A DNA stretch of 64,000 nt from the NCBI GenBank assembly GCA_034770075.1, contig JAVJAP010000352.1, positions 1 through 64,000 on the forward strand, read 5' to 3'. Position numbers and translations under genes: made by a program. The notes under the pieces were generated by a model. The model saw only the letters and a list, made by a program, of their open reading frames with translations, had not been told where the DNA came from and ran no database searches. Position 1 is the stretch's first letter. Each line of letters opens with the position of its first letter. The DNA comes from Aralia elata. Its lineage: Eukaryota; Streptophyta; Magnoliopsida; Apiales; Araliaceae. Shown in pieces: positions 48,826 to 59,934 of the stretch.

Positions 48826-50290
48826 TGTTGGTTCCTGGAGACACAATGTGGATCTAGAAGGGGGGGTTGAATAGATCCTTTAAAAACTTTCTCGTTATAT
48901 TAATAAAAGTATAACAGTTAATGAGATAGAGAATCAATTCATGCACAACGGAATAATTATTAATAACCCCTTCATAGATTCAAACATAAGTTCAGCTCAG
49001 TTCACAAATCCATAGTATAGTTGATAACAGATATAACAGGTTATTGAGCATAAAGTAAATGACAAAGAGTAAATAACACAAAAGGTTTTAAGTGGTTCAG
49101 AGACTGAACAACTCCTACTCCACTCTTCTACTTCAACAAGTAGGAATCCACTAATTGTTTTAGGTACGAAGACAAGGACTCTACGCCTTCCTCAAGTCCA
49201 GCAGACATGAGTTATTTTTAGCCACAAAGGCAAGGATCCTATGACCCTCCTTAAGTCCTGCAGGTATGGATCCTCTGACCCCTCTTGAGTCCTGCAGACG
49301 TTGAGTTATTTTTAGTCCCTCGGACAAGGATCCTATAACCCTCTTCAAGTCCAGCAGACTTGGAAACCTAGTTCACAAAGAACCCTTCAAGGCCGGCAGC
49401 CTTGGAACCTATAGACTAAGCCCAGCAGACTTAGAATCTCTTGTACCCTCTGGTACTCAGCAAGTCCAGCAGACTTAACTTTGTTTAGTCACTTAAGACA
49501 AGGACTCTCAGCCCTCTTTGGTGTGTTGATGGTTTGTTGGATTGTGCTGCCAAGATGAACTTTTTTCTCCTTCATTTTTAGGTACTTAGCAGCTGCTAGT
49601 GATCTTCTTCTGGATGCTGCTGATGATGGCCGTTGAAGTCCTTCCTTCTTCTGGTACATAGCAGATGTAGATGATCACTTCTATTGAACACTGCTTGACT
49701 TTTCCAAGTCACTTCTTCTTCTTTTCAGCCCATAGTGTTCCTTGCTTGATCATAGAGTTGTCCGTTCTGGATCTGGTTGCTCTAGATCTTGGCTTCTTGG
49801 TCATTCGACTCTTAGCTCATATGCCAGCTCTTTGGCATACTTCTCATGTCACAGTGAATCTTCTAGCTGATAGTACAGTTTGTGTTCTAGCTCTCTTACT
49901 CACTGGATACCAACACACTCTCACATTCGAGTGTTGTCTTTCCTTTGTAGTTCTCCATTTTCTTCCCGTTGGAAGCTTGTCGTTGAAATCTTCCCGTTGC
50001 ACTTCTTTGGAGACTAACTTTCTGCAGACTTGTTTATTATATCACTAAGTATTTTACTTCCCTAAGTCTACTAGTAATGGCTAAGTCAGCATCCATTAGC
50101 TGGTACCAAGATAGTGGAGTCACATGCGCTGCTTGTTGACTGCTATAAGTATGACTGTTTAAGCTCCACTCAAATTTGTTACTTATTATACTCCTGTTAC
50201 TCAGCCACTCATCTTGGGATAGCAACACTTACTGTTTAATATCTTTAATCTAGCTGGCAAACAAGCTTTTAAGTCAAACTTCAAATCCAG
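48826..50290 (-). repeat. SIRE-like copia LTR (minus), outer boundary approximate
   Basis: The LTR end (sense) reads CCTTCTAGATCCACATTGTG and CTCCAGGAACCAACA. The phrase around 48850-48880 (plus GAAGGGGGGGTTGAATAG) is characteristic of SIRE-type LTR ends. It contains a degenerate repeat around GTCCAGCAGACTT (49100-49470). I could not fix the other end, so 50290 is only where this character fades. The 125-codon open stretch at 49671-50048 lies inside and has no recognised motif. Confidence 0.5.
49100..49475. repeat. Degenerate repeats with AAGTCCAGCAGACTT
   Basis: Five to six blocks of about 60 bases contain CAAGGATCCTATGACCCTC, then (C/T)AAGTCC(A/T)GCAGAC, then GAGTTATTTTTAG. It is part of the SIRE-like LTR. 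Confidence 0.55.
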
Positions 50291-50334
50291 AATTATATAG
50301 TTTAAATATTAAACATTCTAATTCTTAATCAAAA

Positions 50335-50405
50335 GTGATTCTGGTGTAGTGGTAAGGCTTCGAACATATGACCAATAGGTCAAGGGTTCAAAATCCTTTA
50401 ACCCT
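50335..50405 (+). repeat. tRNA-like (possible SINE head) segment
   Basis: TGGTGTAGTGG at 50342-50352 fits a pol III A box. GGTTCAAAATCC at 50385-50396 is a near B box, with one extra A. The spacing is about 33 bases, similar to tRNA-derived plant SINEs. No clear SINE tail or target duplication was found, and a complete tRNA fold was not established. Confidence 0.35.
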
Positions 50406-50428
50406 AAATTAATTATTTCATTTTTAAA

Positions 50429-50596
50429 GGTTGACCAGTTAGTGTCACGTCAACAGTTAACAGTTGACCAGTTAGTGCCACGTCAGCAGTTGACCAGTCA
50501 GCGCCACGTCAGCAGCATGTGCCACATCAGCAGCCAGTGCCACGTCATCAGTTCACCAGTCAACGGTCTACGTTTGACCGTTGACTTTGACCAAAC
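50429..50596. repeat. 26-bp tandem repeat with TTGACC and CACGTCA
   Basis: Three near-perfect 26-base units begin TTGACCAGTTAGTG at 50431, 50464 and 50490, and are followed by decayed copies. Each carries a TTGACC (the W-box core bound by WRKY factors) and CACGTCA (an ACGT core bound by bZIP factors). The tail ends in TTTGACCGTTGACTTTGACC, three more TTGAC words. Confidence 0.65.
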
Positions 50597-50678
50597 AGTT
50601 ATGCCCAATTAAATTATTCTAAACACATATCAATGTATATACAGAATCAAAACAATTAATAATTCGCATAAAGTTTGG

Positions 50679-50691
50679 CTCTTGATACCAC
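50679..50691 (-). promoter_or_regulatory. Primer-binding site next to the copia LTR at 50692
   Basis: The minus strand reads GTGGTATCAAGAG immediately after the LTR end CCTAACA. The LTR at 50692-52450 is therefore a 5' LTR whose internal region lies to the left. Its following leader is only loosely like those of elements A and B. Confidence 0.65.
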
Positions 50692-52450
50692 TGTTAGGTT
50701 TGTATAACGCGAACATGCAATCAAATTACATAAATAAAGCGGAAGCGCGATAAAATCAGATTTTAAAATTTTATACAAACCATCACCATGATCTTTCTTT
50801 ATGCACAATTATTAATTAAACGAAAGAGATGGAGAATAGAATTATACCCTTGTAGAATTCTAGCTTCCTCAGGTACCAGTTCACCTCCAATTCCTTCGCG
50901 TTCTCCTTGAATTCCACCGATTAAATTCCTTCCTCCGATCAACGTTAGCCACCCAAGTGTTTGGCCTTTAGAGGTGATCCACAAAGGAATAATACTTGTT
51001 CAAGAAGATGGGTGTTTGGCAAAACCCTAGTTTCTATCTCTATAGAAATTATAAGTGCTCTCCACAATTCTTATACAAGAGTGTGTAACCCTAATCTATG
51101 ATAAGACTTCTCTTATTTATAGATGTAGAAAAACCCTTCCCTAAACTATTTAGGATTAGGGTTTCTATTCTAATTAAACTCCTTTAATTAAATTAAACTC
51201 CTAATCCAATTAAGAATTCATGTGAGAGTACTTATATTAATTAATTCTCAATCCATATTAGGAATTAAATAATAGCAATAGTAATAGTAATAGTAATAAT
51301 AAGACTCCTCTTATTAATTAATATTTAATATTTTCAAAATATTAAATAATAAATATTAAGCTATTATTACAATTATGTGATTTACTTCTTAAATAAATAT
51401 TTTTCTTTTGCGGTGTGACCCTTTAGGTTCTCCATATTAAACCGGTTGTGAATAAATCAATTAGAACAATTCTAATCTTATTTAAATAAATAAATTAAAC
51501 TATTTAATTCATTTAAATAAATAATATTTATTCTACAATAAGGGTAAGCTCCCTTAGCGATCAACGACTTTCTAGATAATATAGATTTCAACATTAATCA
51601 CAAAAGAACCTTTCAGTGAATAGTTACCGTACAATTCAATCCTTCTACCATACAATGTCCCAATTAAATATAAGACATGGAATTACTGTCAAGTCTTATT
51701 TTATTTAATTATATGTATTTCGATTCCCAAATGCACAACTCTAAATAGTGCAAATTAGAAACTCCTTTCTAATTTCATTCTGTCTTGGCCAAGGACTACT
51801 GAGTTGTCATTTATCGAATCACATAGGACATTCACATCTTTTACTAGATGTGGTAGATTCTTTGTTGATCATTCACCTATCTCCATGTACAACTTATTAT
51901 ACCCAATCATACCCTTTGATATAACCTAAAGGTCTTAAGGGACATGTCAAAGTATAACTCATCATACACAAGATACTATGATGATCTCAAGTCTAAGGAT
52001 CACTTGTACTACTATCACTAGAGGAAAATTCCTATTGACAGGCGAGTAAAATTCCATTAGGTATTCCTTAGCGAGCCACGTTCAGTGAATTTATTCTCCA
52101 ATAAGCACCTACATACTTGCTTTAGTGTCTCTGCACAAATGATTATGAGATCAATCATCCTCTTCATAAGAGCAAGCAACGTATGTACTAATCTATCCGG
52201 CTTCACTAATCCCCTTTTTAGTAATCCAACGATTAAGAACGATTTTAGTTTGTGAGTTATCTAAAATTTAGATCTCATTATCATGATCACCATCATGATT
52301 CTAAAAGCATTGCTCAAAACTATGGTTTTATCACATTTAATATAACAACATCATATAGATAATGAAAAATGCTTTTAATAACCGAATAAGATTACAAAGT
52401 ATATGCTATATCATATCAAGTATGATTGGCTTGTGTGTATACTACTTTCA
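50692..52450 (-). mobile_element. Copia 5' LTR (minus), clean copy
   Basis: 1,759 bases, from TGTTAGGTTTGTATAACGCG to CTACTTTCA, with few indels. The reversed TATA is at about 51114-51122. Its right edge cuts into the gypsy leader at CATTTCACACACATC, the same place that is uninterrupted at 60206. With the LTR at 41936-43806 it frames 6.9 kb of SIRE-like and repeat DNA, but the outer flanks (ATTTG and CATTT) do not match. Confidence 0.8.
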
Positions 52451-52494
52451 CATTTCACACACATCATATCATACATAATCCTAAAGCACTTATC

Positions 52495-53157
52495 CTATTT
52501 ATTCCCTACGCCATTCATAGATCCTGGGCAAACTTTTGCCTGGTGACCTACTATTCCACATATAAAACATACGCATTGCTTCAGTTCGGGACAATGAGAA
52601 GAGACATGTCCTTCACGTCCACAATTATAACGCATATTCTGTCCTTTCATGCATACACCTTCATGTTTCTTGTTGCAATTTGCACACCTTAATACTTTCT
52701 TAAAGTCTCCTTGGTTAGAATTTCTGATGTCACAGTCATTCATCTTTCCTTTTCCTTTCTTGCTTAGAGTTGCAGACGATTTGCTGCATTTAGCTCCCAT
52801 TACATCAATTTGGCTTTTCAGCTTATCTTGTTCTTCCATTATTTCCATTAACGCTTTTCGCATTTAACTATTTAACACCCTTTCCATTTCTAATAACTTT
52901 TTCAGACATAACACCCTATCCCTTAGATTCTGCACTTCTGTTGATGCTTGGTTAGCTATAACTTAAGTGTCTGAATAACTATCCGTCAGCACCATCGTTA
53001 CTGGTTCTGGTACAATGTTTTCCAAAATGATTACCTCATCTAGGTTGCTTTCAAGGTGAGCCTCCATTTCAGCTATTGGCTTAGATATTGGCTCAAGCGG
53101 AGTGATTTGCTCCTTATTCACAACATGAGAGTCTTCTAATCCTTTCTTACCTAACAT
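52495..53157 (-). pseudogene. Second copy of the leader zinc-knuckle ORF (stop-interrupted)
   Basis: The first part (53157-52963) starts MLGKKGLEDSHVVNKEQ and stops early (SYSDT then stop). The second part (52863-52495, MRKALMEIMEEQDKLKSQ) carries three knuckles in order (CANCNKKHEGVC, CGREGHVSSHC, CFICGIVGHQAKVC). A TAA lies directly before its ATG where the other copy has a CAA codon. The third knuckle is intact here. It belongs to the downstream tandem unit of the gypsy array, which is cut at 52450 by a copia LTR. Confidence 0.7.
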
Positions 53158-53363
53158 CTATACACAAATTGTTTTGATTAACACATAATGTATACACATA
53201 ACAAACAATAGTTTATATAAGTTACTTTTTTTTATTTCATTTTACGATGAATTTCCTTAATTCATCTCCTTTAAATTCTATTTGAGTTATTCGTTTTTCA
53301 ACGCTTCTATCTAGCCTAAGTTATAGCCTAAGGTAATACCCCACCTAAGGTTTCTAACCTATT

Positions 53364-53376
53364 GCTCTGATACCAT
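53364..53376 (-). promoter_or_regulatory. Primer-binding site, gypsy tandem unit 2
   Basis: The minus strand reads ATGGTATCAGAGC right after the LTR end GGGGGCGCCAAAACA. It is identical in layout to 61101-61113. Confidence 0.8.
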
Positions 53377-55434
53377 TGTTTTGGCGCCCCCAAATCCGGA
53401 TACTTGAAACTCGTATTTGGTGCATCACGATACCATTTCTTTGAGCTGTTTAATTTATTACAAACTTAATATTTATATCAGAGTTGTCTATTCCCCAGGT
53501 ATGAGAACCTTTAATTACATTCTTTATATGTTACATAATATATATGATCACAATACACAAGACTAATCATTATATATAACACCTTGAAACATAATCCTTG
53601 AGCTTTCCTTTGCCCTTGTCTTTGCCAGAGTCTTCTGGTCGATCACACTTAGCTGAAAACATTTAAGTCAAAGCAAGAATTTGCATTCAATTGCTCAGCA
53701 AGTAATAATAATCAATAAACATTAGCTGAAAGAAGTAAATGTTTTCTTTAAAGATTGTTTCTACCACGAATCAATAGTGGTGAAGTCATTTGGAACCATT
53801 CTTAACAACATATCAAATCATTTTAAGATTTTTGAAACAACAGAGTGACTTTTGAATACTGAGTGATCAAAAGACCATGAACTATCATTTTTCATTTTCG
53901 AAAAGGTTTAAACAGAAATTCATCTATAAACCATCTAGTCTTATGCACATGGAGGATAATCAGTCCTGTTGTGCCATGTATTGATCAACACTATATAATA
54001 CATCACCGCCATTGGCGCATAAAAATTAAATCACCACTATTAGCGCATAAAATTTCCCATTTAGGGTTGTTCATACTCAGTCTGGAGTCCTAACTAAAAT
54101 AATTTAGCTGGACGACTTTATCATAACCAATAATATTCGACAAATACTTTTCAAACCGTGTCAGGCTAGGACAAATAGCTTAGATAATCTGTAAACTAGG
54201 TATACATACCGAAATTTAATAGTATGTATCAGAACCTGTCAAAGAATTTCGAATTCAAGGGTAATTGATAATGTACAATAGTTTATACGAGCGGGGACAC
54301 TTGCGTAACCAAACTTAGAATACAAATTTTTAATATGAGCCATAGCAATTCAGTAATGAGATACTTTTAACAATGAACGAATCGAAGGAATTTCGAATTT
54401 ATAATAATTATAACAATTTGTACAAGTGAGGACACTTGCCCAAAGAACAGAATAATTTTGATTATAAATGCATCACATGAGACAATATCGAGATAGATAG
54501 CTTGAAAAGTTTAAGAATACTTGCATAACATATGGATCCATTGCATAAAGTAAATGCAATGGTTACGATAATTACATATACGAATAACAAAGATTGTTAT
54601 GGATATGAATAATTAACAATAATTATTCATGAGCATGCTTTGAAATTGATAACTCATGTTGAGTTAGGAACTAGCAACAAATGTAAAAAGTTTAGGGTTA
54701 GGAACTTGCTTACACAGATCCAATTCATAAAGTAAAGGAAAAGGTAAGATACTTGCATACATACACCTATTGCATAAAATAAATGCGTAGGTTCGGATAC
54801 TTGCACAATAAAATATTGAGTTAAGATACTTGCACAACATACGAATCCAGTTCATAATGTAAATGAAAGGATAACATAGTTGCTTAATAATAGATTGAGT
54901 TAAAAGCTTGCATAAACCTGAATCCATTTCATAAAGTAAATGAAAAGAATAGGATACTAGCATACATACACCTATTGCATAAAATATATGTGTAGGTTCG
55001 GATACTTGCCTTGGTCGTTGACTACTGCTACACAATTTAATATGACTTCTTTTGTAAGACCTAACAGTCATAAGATTGATCTTTCAATCAGCAAATCATA
55101 TTATATCTTATAATATCACTTCTTTACAAGTAAATTATCTTACATTCAACCACATAAACAAATATTAGATAACACATTAACATCATACGCATTCATAATT
55201 CTAAAACTAGCACACATCGAGTCTTTAACAGTGTTCAATATAGTATGCTGAGTGGTTTCCCACAAACAACCAACAAACTAGTTTCCGTCTTGTCTACACT
55301 GGTTTTGCAGTGAGTTAGATCAGTTGCTAGTTCGTATATACCTCCGCTCCCTGAAAGAATTATTTAGCCCAAAATTTATACATCGACTATTAAAGAGTAC
55401 GACTGTACCACTACTTTATGAATTAACACTAAGT

Positions 55435-55480
55435 CTTTCATTATATAAGTCTTTCATTATATAAGTCTTTCTTTATGATC
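55435..55480. repeat. 16-bp triplication (AAGTCTTTCATTATAT)
   Basis: Three adjacent copies of AAGTCTTTCATTATAT, the last decayed (AAGTCTTTCTTTATGA). It lies directly beside the hairpin minisatellite. Confidence 0.75.
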
Positions 55481-55498
55481 CCGTAAGTTAAATACTCA

Positions 55499-55795
55499 AT
55501 CCAGCAAACTGGATTCCAAATCCAGCAAACTAGATGGCAATCCAGCAAACTGAATTCCAATCTACCAAGCTGGATTCCAACCTGGATTATAATCCAACAC
55601 ACTGGATCCAAACTAATATATAATCCAGCAACCTAGATTCACACTTATTCAATTCAGTCAACTATTTTTCTAATCCAGCAACCTGGATTTGAACTAACTT
55701 ATAATCCAGCAATCTGAATTCACTAACTTTCAATACAGCAAACTAGATTCACTAATTCAGCGACTGAATACACTTATTCAGCAAACTGGATTCAA
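55499..55795. repeat. Hairpin minisatellite, unit AATCCAGCAAACTGGATT
   Basis: About 12 degenerate units of 17-25 bases. The leading unit at 55499-55516 is a perfect inverted repeat (AATCCAG, CAAA, CTGGATT). Many later units keep both arms or change them together (for example AATCCAGCAACCTGGATT). Confidence 0.75.
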
Positions 55796-58209
55796 ACCGT
55801 TTTCCCCTTTATTAAATAATTCATTTAATCGTTCTAAAATGACATAAACATTATACTTTCTCACCAATGACCAAAACCCTTATCAAAAATCTGTATATAC
55901 CGTACATAAGGTTTTCAAGCCATAAAAACCCATTTTCCAAATTTTCAACTTCACATAGTTAATTTAATTCATTTATCCATAACTTCATCATTTATACGAA
56001 AAATAGCAAAACAACTTCAAAATCATTTATTTTCTGGAAATAGACTACACATAGTCCCCTTATGAAAATAAATTTTGTCCGAAATTTTTAAAATCCATTT
56101 ACTATATTTAAATAGTCCAAAATAGCCAAATTTTGCTATATTTTTCATAAATCGAAACTTTGTTGGAAAATTCTTAAATTTACAGAGTATGTTCTTGCTA
56201 TATACATATACGTTCAGTAATTATTTCATAATTGTTGGAGTTAACCACAAAGAGTTATTCGGGTATACTCTTGACAGTGGTCTCTCACGATAAAATCCAT
56301 AACTTTCATTCTACATAGTCAAAAATCTTCAAATTTTTACAGGACTCACATAACTTCCCATATTATCACCCCAAATATTTCTAAAATTTTTAGAGCAAAA
56401 AATTGGATAAAAATGCCCCTGGATGTGAACAGTCAGCAGGCTTTATAGCCCTTTTTGTTCACTACCCAGACTGTTTGTACTAAAACAATTCTTACGAATT
56501 TTGTACTAATTATTTTTGAGTTCTACCACTTGAGTTTAGTTAACTTATATATCTAGCAATCCCCTTTGACGGATCGCAAAAAGAGTTTATAGATCTCAAG
56601 TTATGAACTTACAAAGTGCTAAAAAGTTAGGGTTTTCTAATTGTTTTCAAAACATAGTTTTGTTTCTTTTCTTTTGTTAACCATCCAAGCACGTCAATAC
56701 ACAAGTTGAGCACAAACAAGTATAAAATATCATCTAATATATAGATTAATGGTTTTATACCCTAAGATCATAACTTCATACCATCAAAAATCAAATCAAA
56801 ACAAAAAAAATAGTTAGGGTTTGTTATACCTTTTTCTTGATTTCCTTCCTCCTTTCTTCCTAGGCTTGATTATGGAACCTTGAAGCTTTGAACAAGGTTC
56901 TCTTTTCTCTCTTCTCTTCCCCCTCTTGTCGTGACCTCTCTCTATTCTCTCTCAAGATATTATTATTGCACTCTATTTTCTCTCTCCAAGTTAGGAAAAT
57001 GAAGATTGAAAAATGACTAGCTTTTGCTTTACAAAACTAATTACTTACAAAGATATAGATACATAAAGTATATCTATATATTATATCATAATTAGCAAGT
57101 ACCCTTATCTTACACACTTTGACAAGTGGTTGATGGGTCATCATGACTATTAGTACTTTCTTTTCCATACTTAGAAGCTAACTAACAAAAAATCAACAAC
57201 TCACCATTTTAGAATCTAATGGCCGGCTACCCACTTCATTCTTGCTTCAATTTTGCCTTTTCTTTTATTGTTTTAATGTATTAATTAAGTTGTTAGATGT
57301 ATTCCCCAATTGGGTTAACAATGACTTCAATTAAATTTTTTTTGGGATTACTTTTAATAAGTTTGAGCCACTAGTTTTTCAATATTATTATTCCATATTT
57401 GGGCTACTAGTTTATTAAATGTTAGACTAATTTAATTAGTCCACATATTAATTAGCTAAGTCCATGATTAATTAAATGAGTGGGCTTGGTTAGTAAACTA
57501 ATTAGGCTAGCCCACTAGTTTTCCCTACTAATTGGACTATTAAAATAAATTATACATATAACACATAATTCTTATTAATTAATACCCATATTAATTAATG
57601 TACAAAATTTATTTACCTACTATGTTCACTTTAATTAAATATTTAATTAACTTACTATCTTACCAATTGTTTAATATTAATATTCTTAGGTTAGTCCACT
57701 AATTTAAATAACTATTAGTGGGCCCTACTTTAACTCACAATTAGTCACATACATTTTCCATATAAGTCATAACATATTTATCATCATTGATAAATAATTA
57801 TTATACTCATTGAACCACATATTGTACATACATACATTCAAATATCATCAATGCATATATTTAGTATTCGAATTTCCTTAAGAAGGGAAATTCTTATTAT
57901 CCATAATACATATACATTTATTTTAAATATAATTATATCAATAATTATGTTTAAAATTAAAATCCATAACCATAGATCAAATTAGGGTTTTGATCCATAC
58001 TATCACTTTACCACATTTACCATACTTAGTCAATTCAAAATAAATTGACTAGTCTTACAAATTCATATCATAAAGAAATAATCATAGTAATAATAATAAT
58101 CATTTCTTAAAATATACTTTTATCATTTAAATAATATAGTAATAATAGTTTTGTAAATAATCATATATCTTTAATAAAAAATTTACTTGAAACCATATAT
58201 GAAATAAAT

Positions 58210-58211
58210 AA

Positions 58212-58243
<32 letters not shown>

Positions 58244-58245
58244 TC
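58210..58245. repeat. (TA)n(CA)n microsatellite
   Basis: A run of TATATATATA followed by ACACACACAC near the sense start of the gypsy LTR. Confidence 0.85.
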
Positions 58246-58371
58246 ATAGTCCTTTTCTTGCACACATTCTCATACTTGCTTTAATATATAATAGAAATAA
58301 TTTTTATATATAAAAAAATATTCATACGTAAAATTTCTTATTTTAATATATCAAAATCTTGGGTTATTACA

Positions 58372-58390
58372 TTCACCCTCCCTTATAAGG
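58372..58390 (-). promoter_or_regulatory. Polypurine tract of the gypsy unit
   Basis: The minus strand reads CCTTATAAGGGAGGGTGAA immediately before TGTAATAACCC. This is the expected plus-strand primer position before a 3' LTR. Confidence 0.7.
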
Positions 58391-58636
58391 ATTCCGTCCC
58401 CGGAATCACTGTTCAACACTTACACCCATGAGGGTAAATATCATACACATTCATATCACAAGTAGATCACGATCTGATTCAATCAAATTGATCCTTAACT
58501 ATTCAGCATAAAGCTTGTCTATCTGATTATACGGAATTTGATTTCTAACAGAACTCAAATTCCTCCTTCAAAATATGTTAATAAAATGATTTATTATTAA
58601 ATTATGTATTATTTATTTATTAATCTAGGTCCTTTC

Positions 58637-59833
58637 CTATAGTTCCGATGTTTTCAAACATAAACGTACCCCATAGTATATATAAGAATAAATTATTATT
58701 CGAATAATACTTGGAACTCCATCTCCGGCTGCTACCGTATCTTGAACCGTCATGTTGAAGGTCCTTGCAGTTGGTTTGTTGGTCAGAGTTGGATAAGTGA
58801 TCGCCAGCTTTCCGCCGCTTTTCCCTGTGTTCGCACTTTCCCTATCTGCCCTTCTTTTCGGACATTCCCTTGCTATGTGATCAGTTAATCCACAAATAAA
58901 ACAACCATTGTTCTTCCTTAGATTGGGACAGTTTAAAGCGATGTGTCCCTCCTGTCCACACTTATAACATATACCTTTCCCTTTCAAACACTCACCCGAG
59001 TGATTCTTTCCATAATTTTCACATTTCCTAACCTGCTTCTTTATTCCTTCCTGCTTATTACCAGAATTTCCAGCATTGTTCCATTTCCTTTTTCTACTTC
59101 CACTTCCACTACTTCCTTCAACCTTGACCTTATTCTTCTTTTCCTTGTTGTAGAGGCTCATGGCCTCACTTCCTTCTTCGGCTAGGATAGCCTTTTCCAA
59201 GAGCGATCCAAACGTACTAATTTGCAACACTGCAACCTTGTTATAGATCCATGGTTTCAAACCTTGTTCAAACCTTCGTGCTTTCCTTGCTTCAGTATCC
59301 ACTTGGTGTGGAGCGAAACTAGCCAATTCGTTAAACTTTGCCGCGTATTCAGAAACGGTCATATTTTCCTGTTTCAATTCCAGAAATTTAATTTCCATCA
59401 TAGCCTGCATCCCAATCGAGAAGTAATTCTCGTTGAACGGTTCTTTAAACCTTGTCCGTGTGACGGCTTCTGTTTCGGCCCTTGTTTGATTAGCCTCCCA
59501 CCAGAAGTTCGCTTCCCCCTTCATCATATATGTAGCAAAGGCAGTCTTTTGCTCCTCCGCTACCCTAGCAATCACAAAAGCTTTTTTTATTTCCCTTACC
59601 CAAGTTTGGGGTTCTATTGGGTCGGTCGTTCCTTTAAATTCAAGCGGTCCTACTGCCTTGAAGTCTTTGAAGTTCGCCAACTGGTTATTTGGTTGATTTC
59701 TTGCAGCTGGAGCTTGATTCCGCATTGCTTGTGCCAACATATTCGCAAAATTCTGCATTGGGTCTGCCTGACCTTCTGCATCGTTAACAGATTCTTCTTC
59801 CTTTTGGTTTCGATTTTGTCGTCTTGGCGGCAT
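58637..59833 (-). CDS. Intact gypsy Gag (398 aa), Tekay/Del-like, pol deleted
   Basis: Begins MPPRRQNRNQKEEESVND. The basic/acidic N-terminus is followed by a retrotransposon gag domain (about residues 70-215, with PQTWVREIKKAF, EANFWWE and KARRFEQGLKPWIYNKV). A Ser/Lys-rich linker comes next. Of three knuckles at about 270-330, the first has Tyr for its second Cys (CENYGKNHSGEC); CYKCGQEGHIALNC and CFICGLTDHIARECP are intact. The frame runs into the start of the protease linker (ARTFNMTVQDTVAAGD), then switches to about 25 unrelated residues and stops. Only 265 bases remain before the LTR, so protease, RT, RNase H and integrase are gone. It would bind RNA and form particles if expressed; mobilisation would need pol from elsewhere. 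Confidence 0.85.
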   Translation of the reverse strand: MPPRRQNRNQKEEESVNDAEGQADPMQNFANMLAQAMRNQAPAARNQPNNQLANFKDFKAVGPLEFKGTTDPIEPQTWVREIKKAFVIARVAEEQKTAFATYMMKGEANFWWEANQTRAETEAVTRTRFKEPFNENYFSIGMQAMMEIKFLELKQENMTVSEYAAKFNELASFAPHQVDTEARKARRFEQGLKPWIYNKVAVLQISTFGSLLEKAILAEEGSEAMSLYNKEKKNKVKVEGSSGSGSRKRKWNNAGNSGNKQEGIKKQVRKCENYGKNHSGECLKGKGICYKCGQEGHIALNCPNLRKNNGCFICGLTDHIARECPKRRADRESANTGKSGGKLAITYPTLTNKPTARTFNMTVQDTVAAGDGVPSIIRIIIYSYIYYGVRLCLKTSEL

Positions 59834-59934
59834 TATCTGGTTATAGAAAACCTTAAATTATTATCTAATTCTTCATATTCCTTTATACCGTACCGTATCA
59901 TAATATTCTGAAAACAAAATTCAAAACTTAGACC

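Larger units (their letters stand above)
53377..58371 (-). mobile_element. Complete ~5.0 kb gypsy LTR (minus), shared between the tandem units
   Basis: The LTR reads TGTAATAACCCAAGATTTTG (sense start, 58371) to CCGGATTTGGGGGCGCCA and AAACA (53377), 4,995 bases. A polypurine tract (58372-58390) precedes it and a primer site follows it, so it serves as 3' LTR of one unit and 5' LTR of the next. It contains a hairpin minisatellite (55499-55795), a TA/CA microsatellite (58210-58245) and pyrimidine-rich promoter-distal sequence near 56880-56960. The minus open stretch at 54664-55071 is built from repeated CATAAA/TTGCATA units and is not a gene. Unusual length for an LTR, though within the range of Tekay-like or TR-GAG elements. 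Confidence 0.75.

Noticed and set aside
49100..49475. Possible CRISPR-like array
   Set aside because: Repeats are degenerate, the spacers are repeats too, and the whole context is a plant LTR.
54664..55071. 135-codon minus frame with repeated YxMNWIR/LLYELD-like phrases
   Set aside because: The frame is made of tandemly repeated noncoding LTR sequence (TTGCATA...CATAAAGTAAATG blocks); the repetition keeps it open by chance.
58943..59911. Plus-strand open frames opposite the gypsy gag (80 and 229 codons)
   Set aside because: They are antisense shadows of the intact minus-strand gag: they show no domain, have a skewed hydrophobic composition and have no promoter context.
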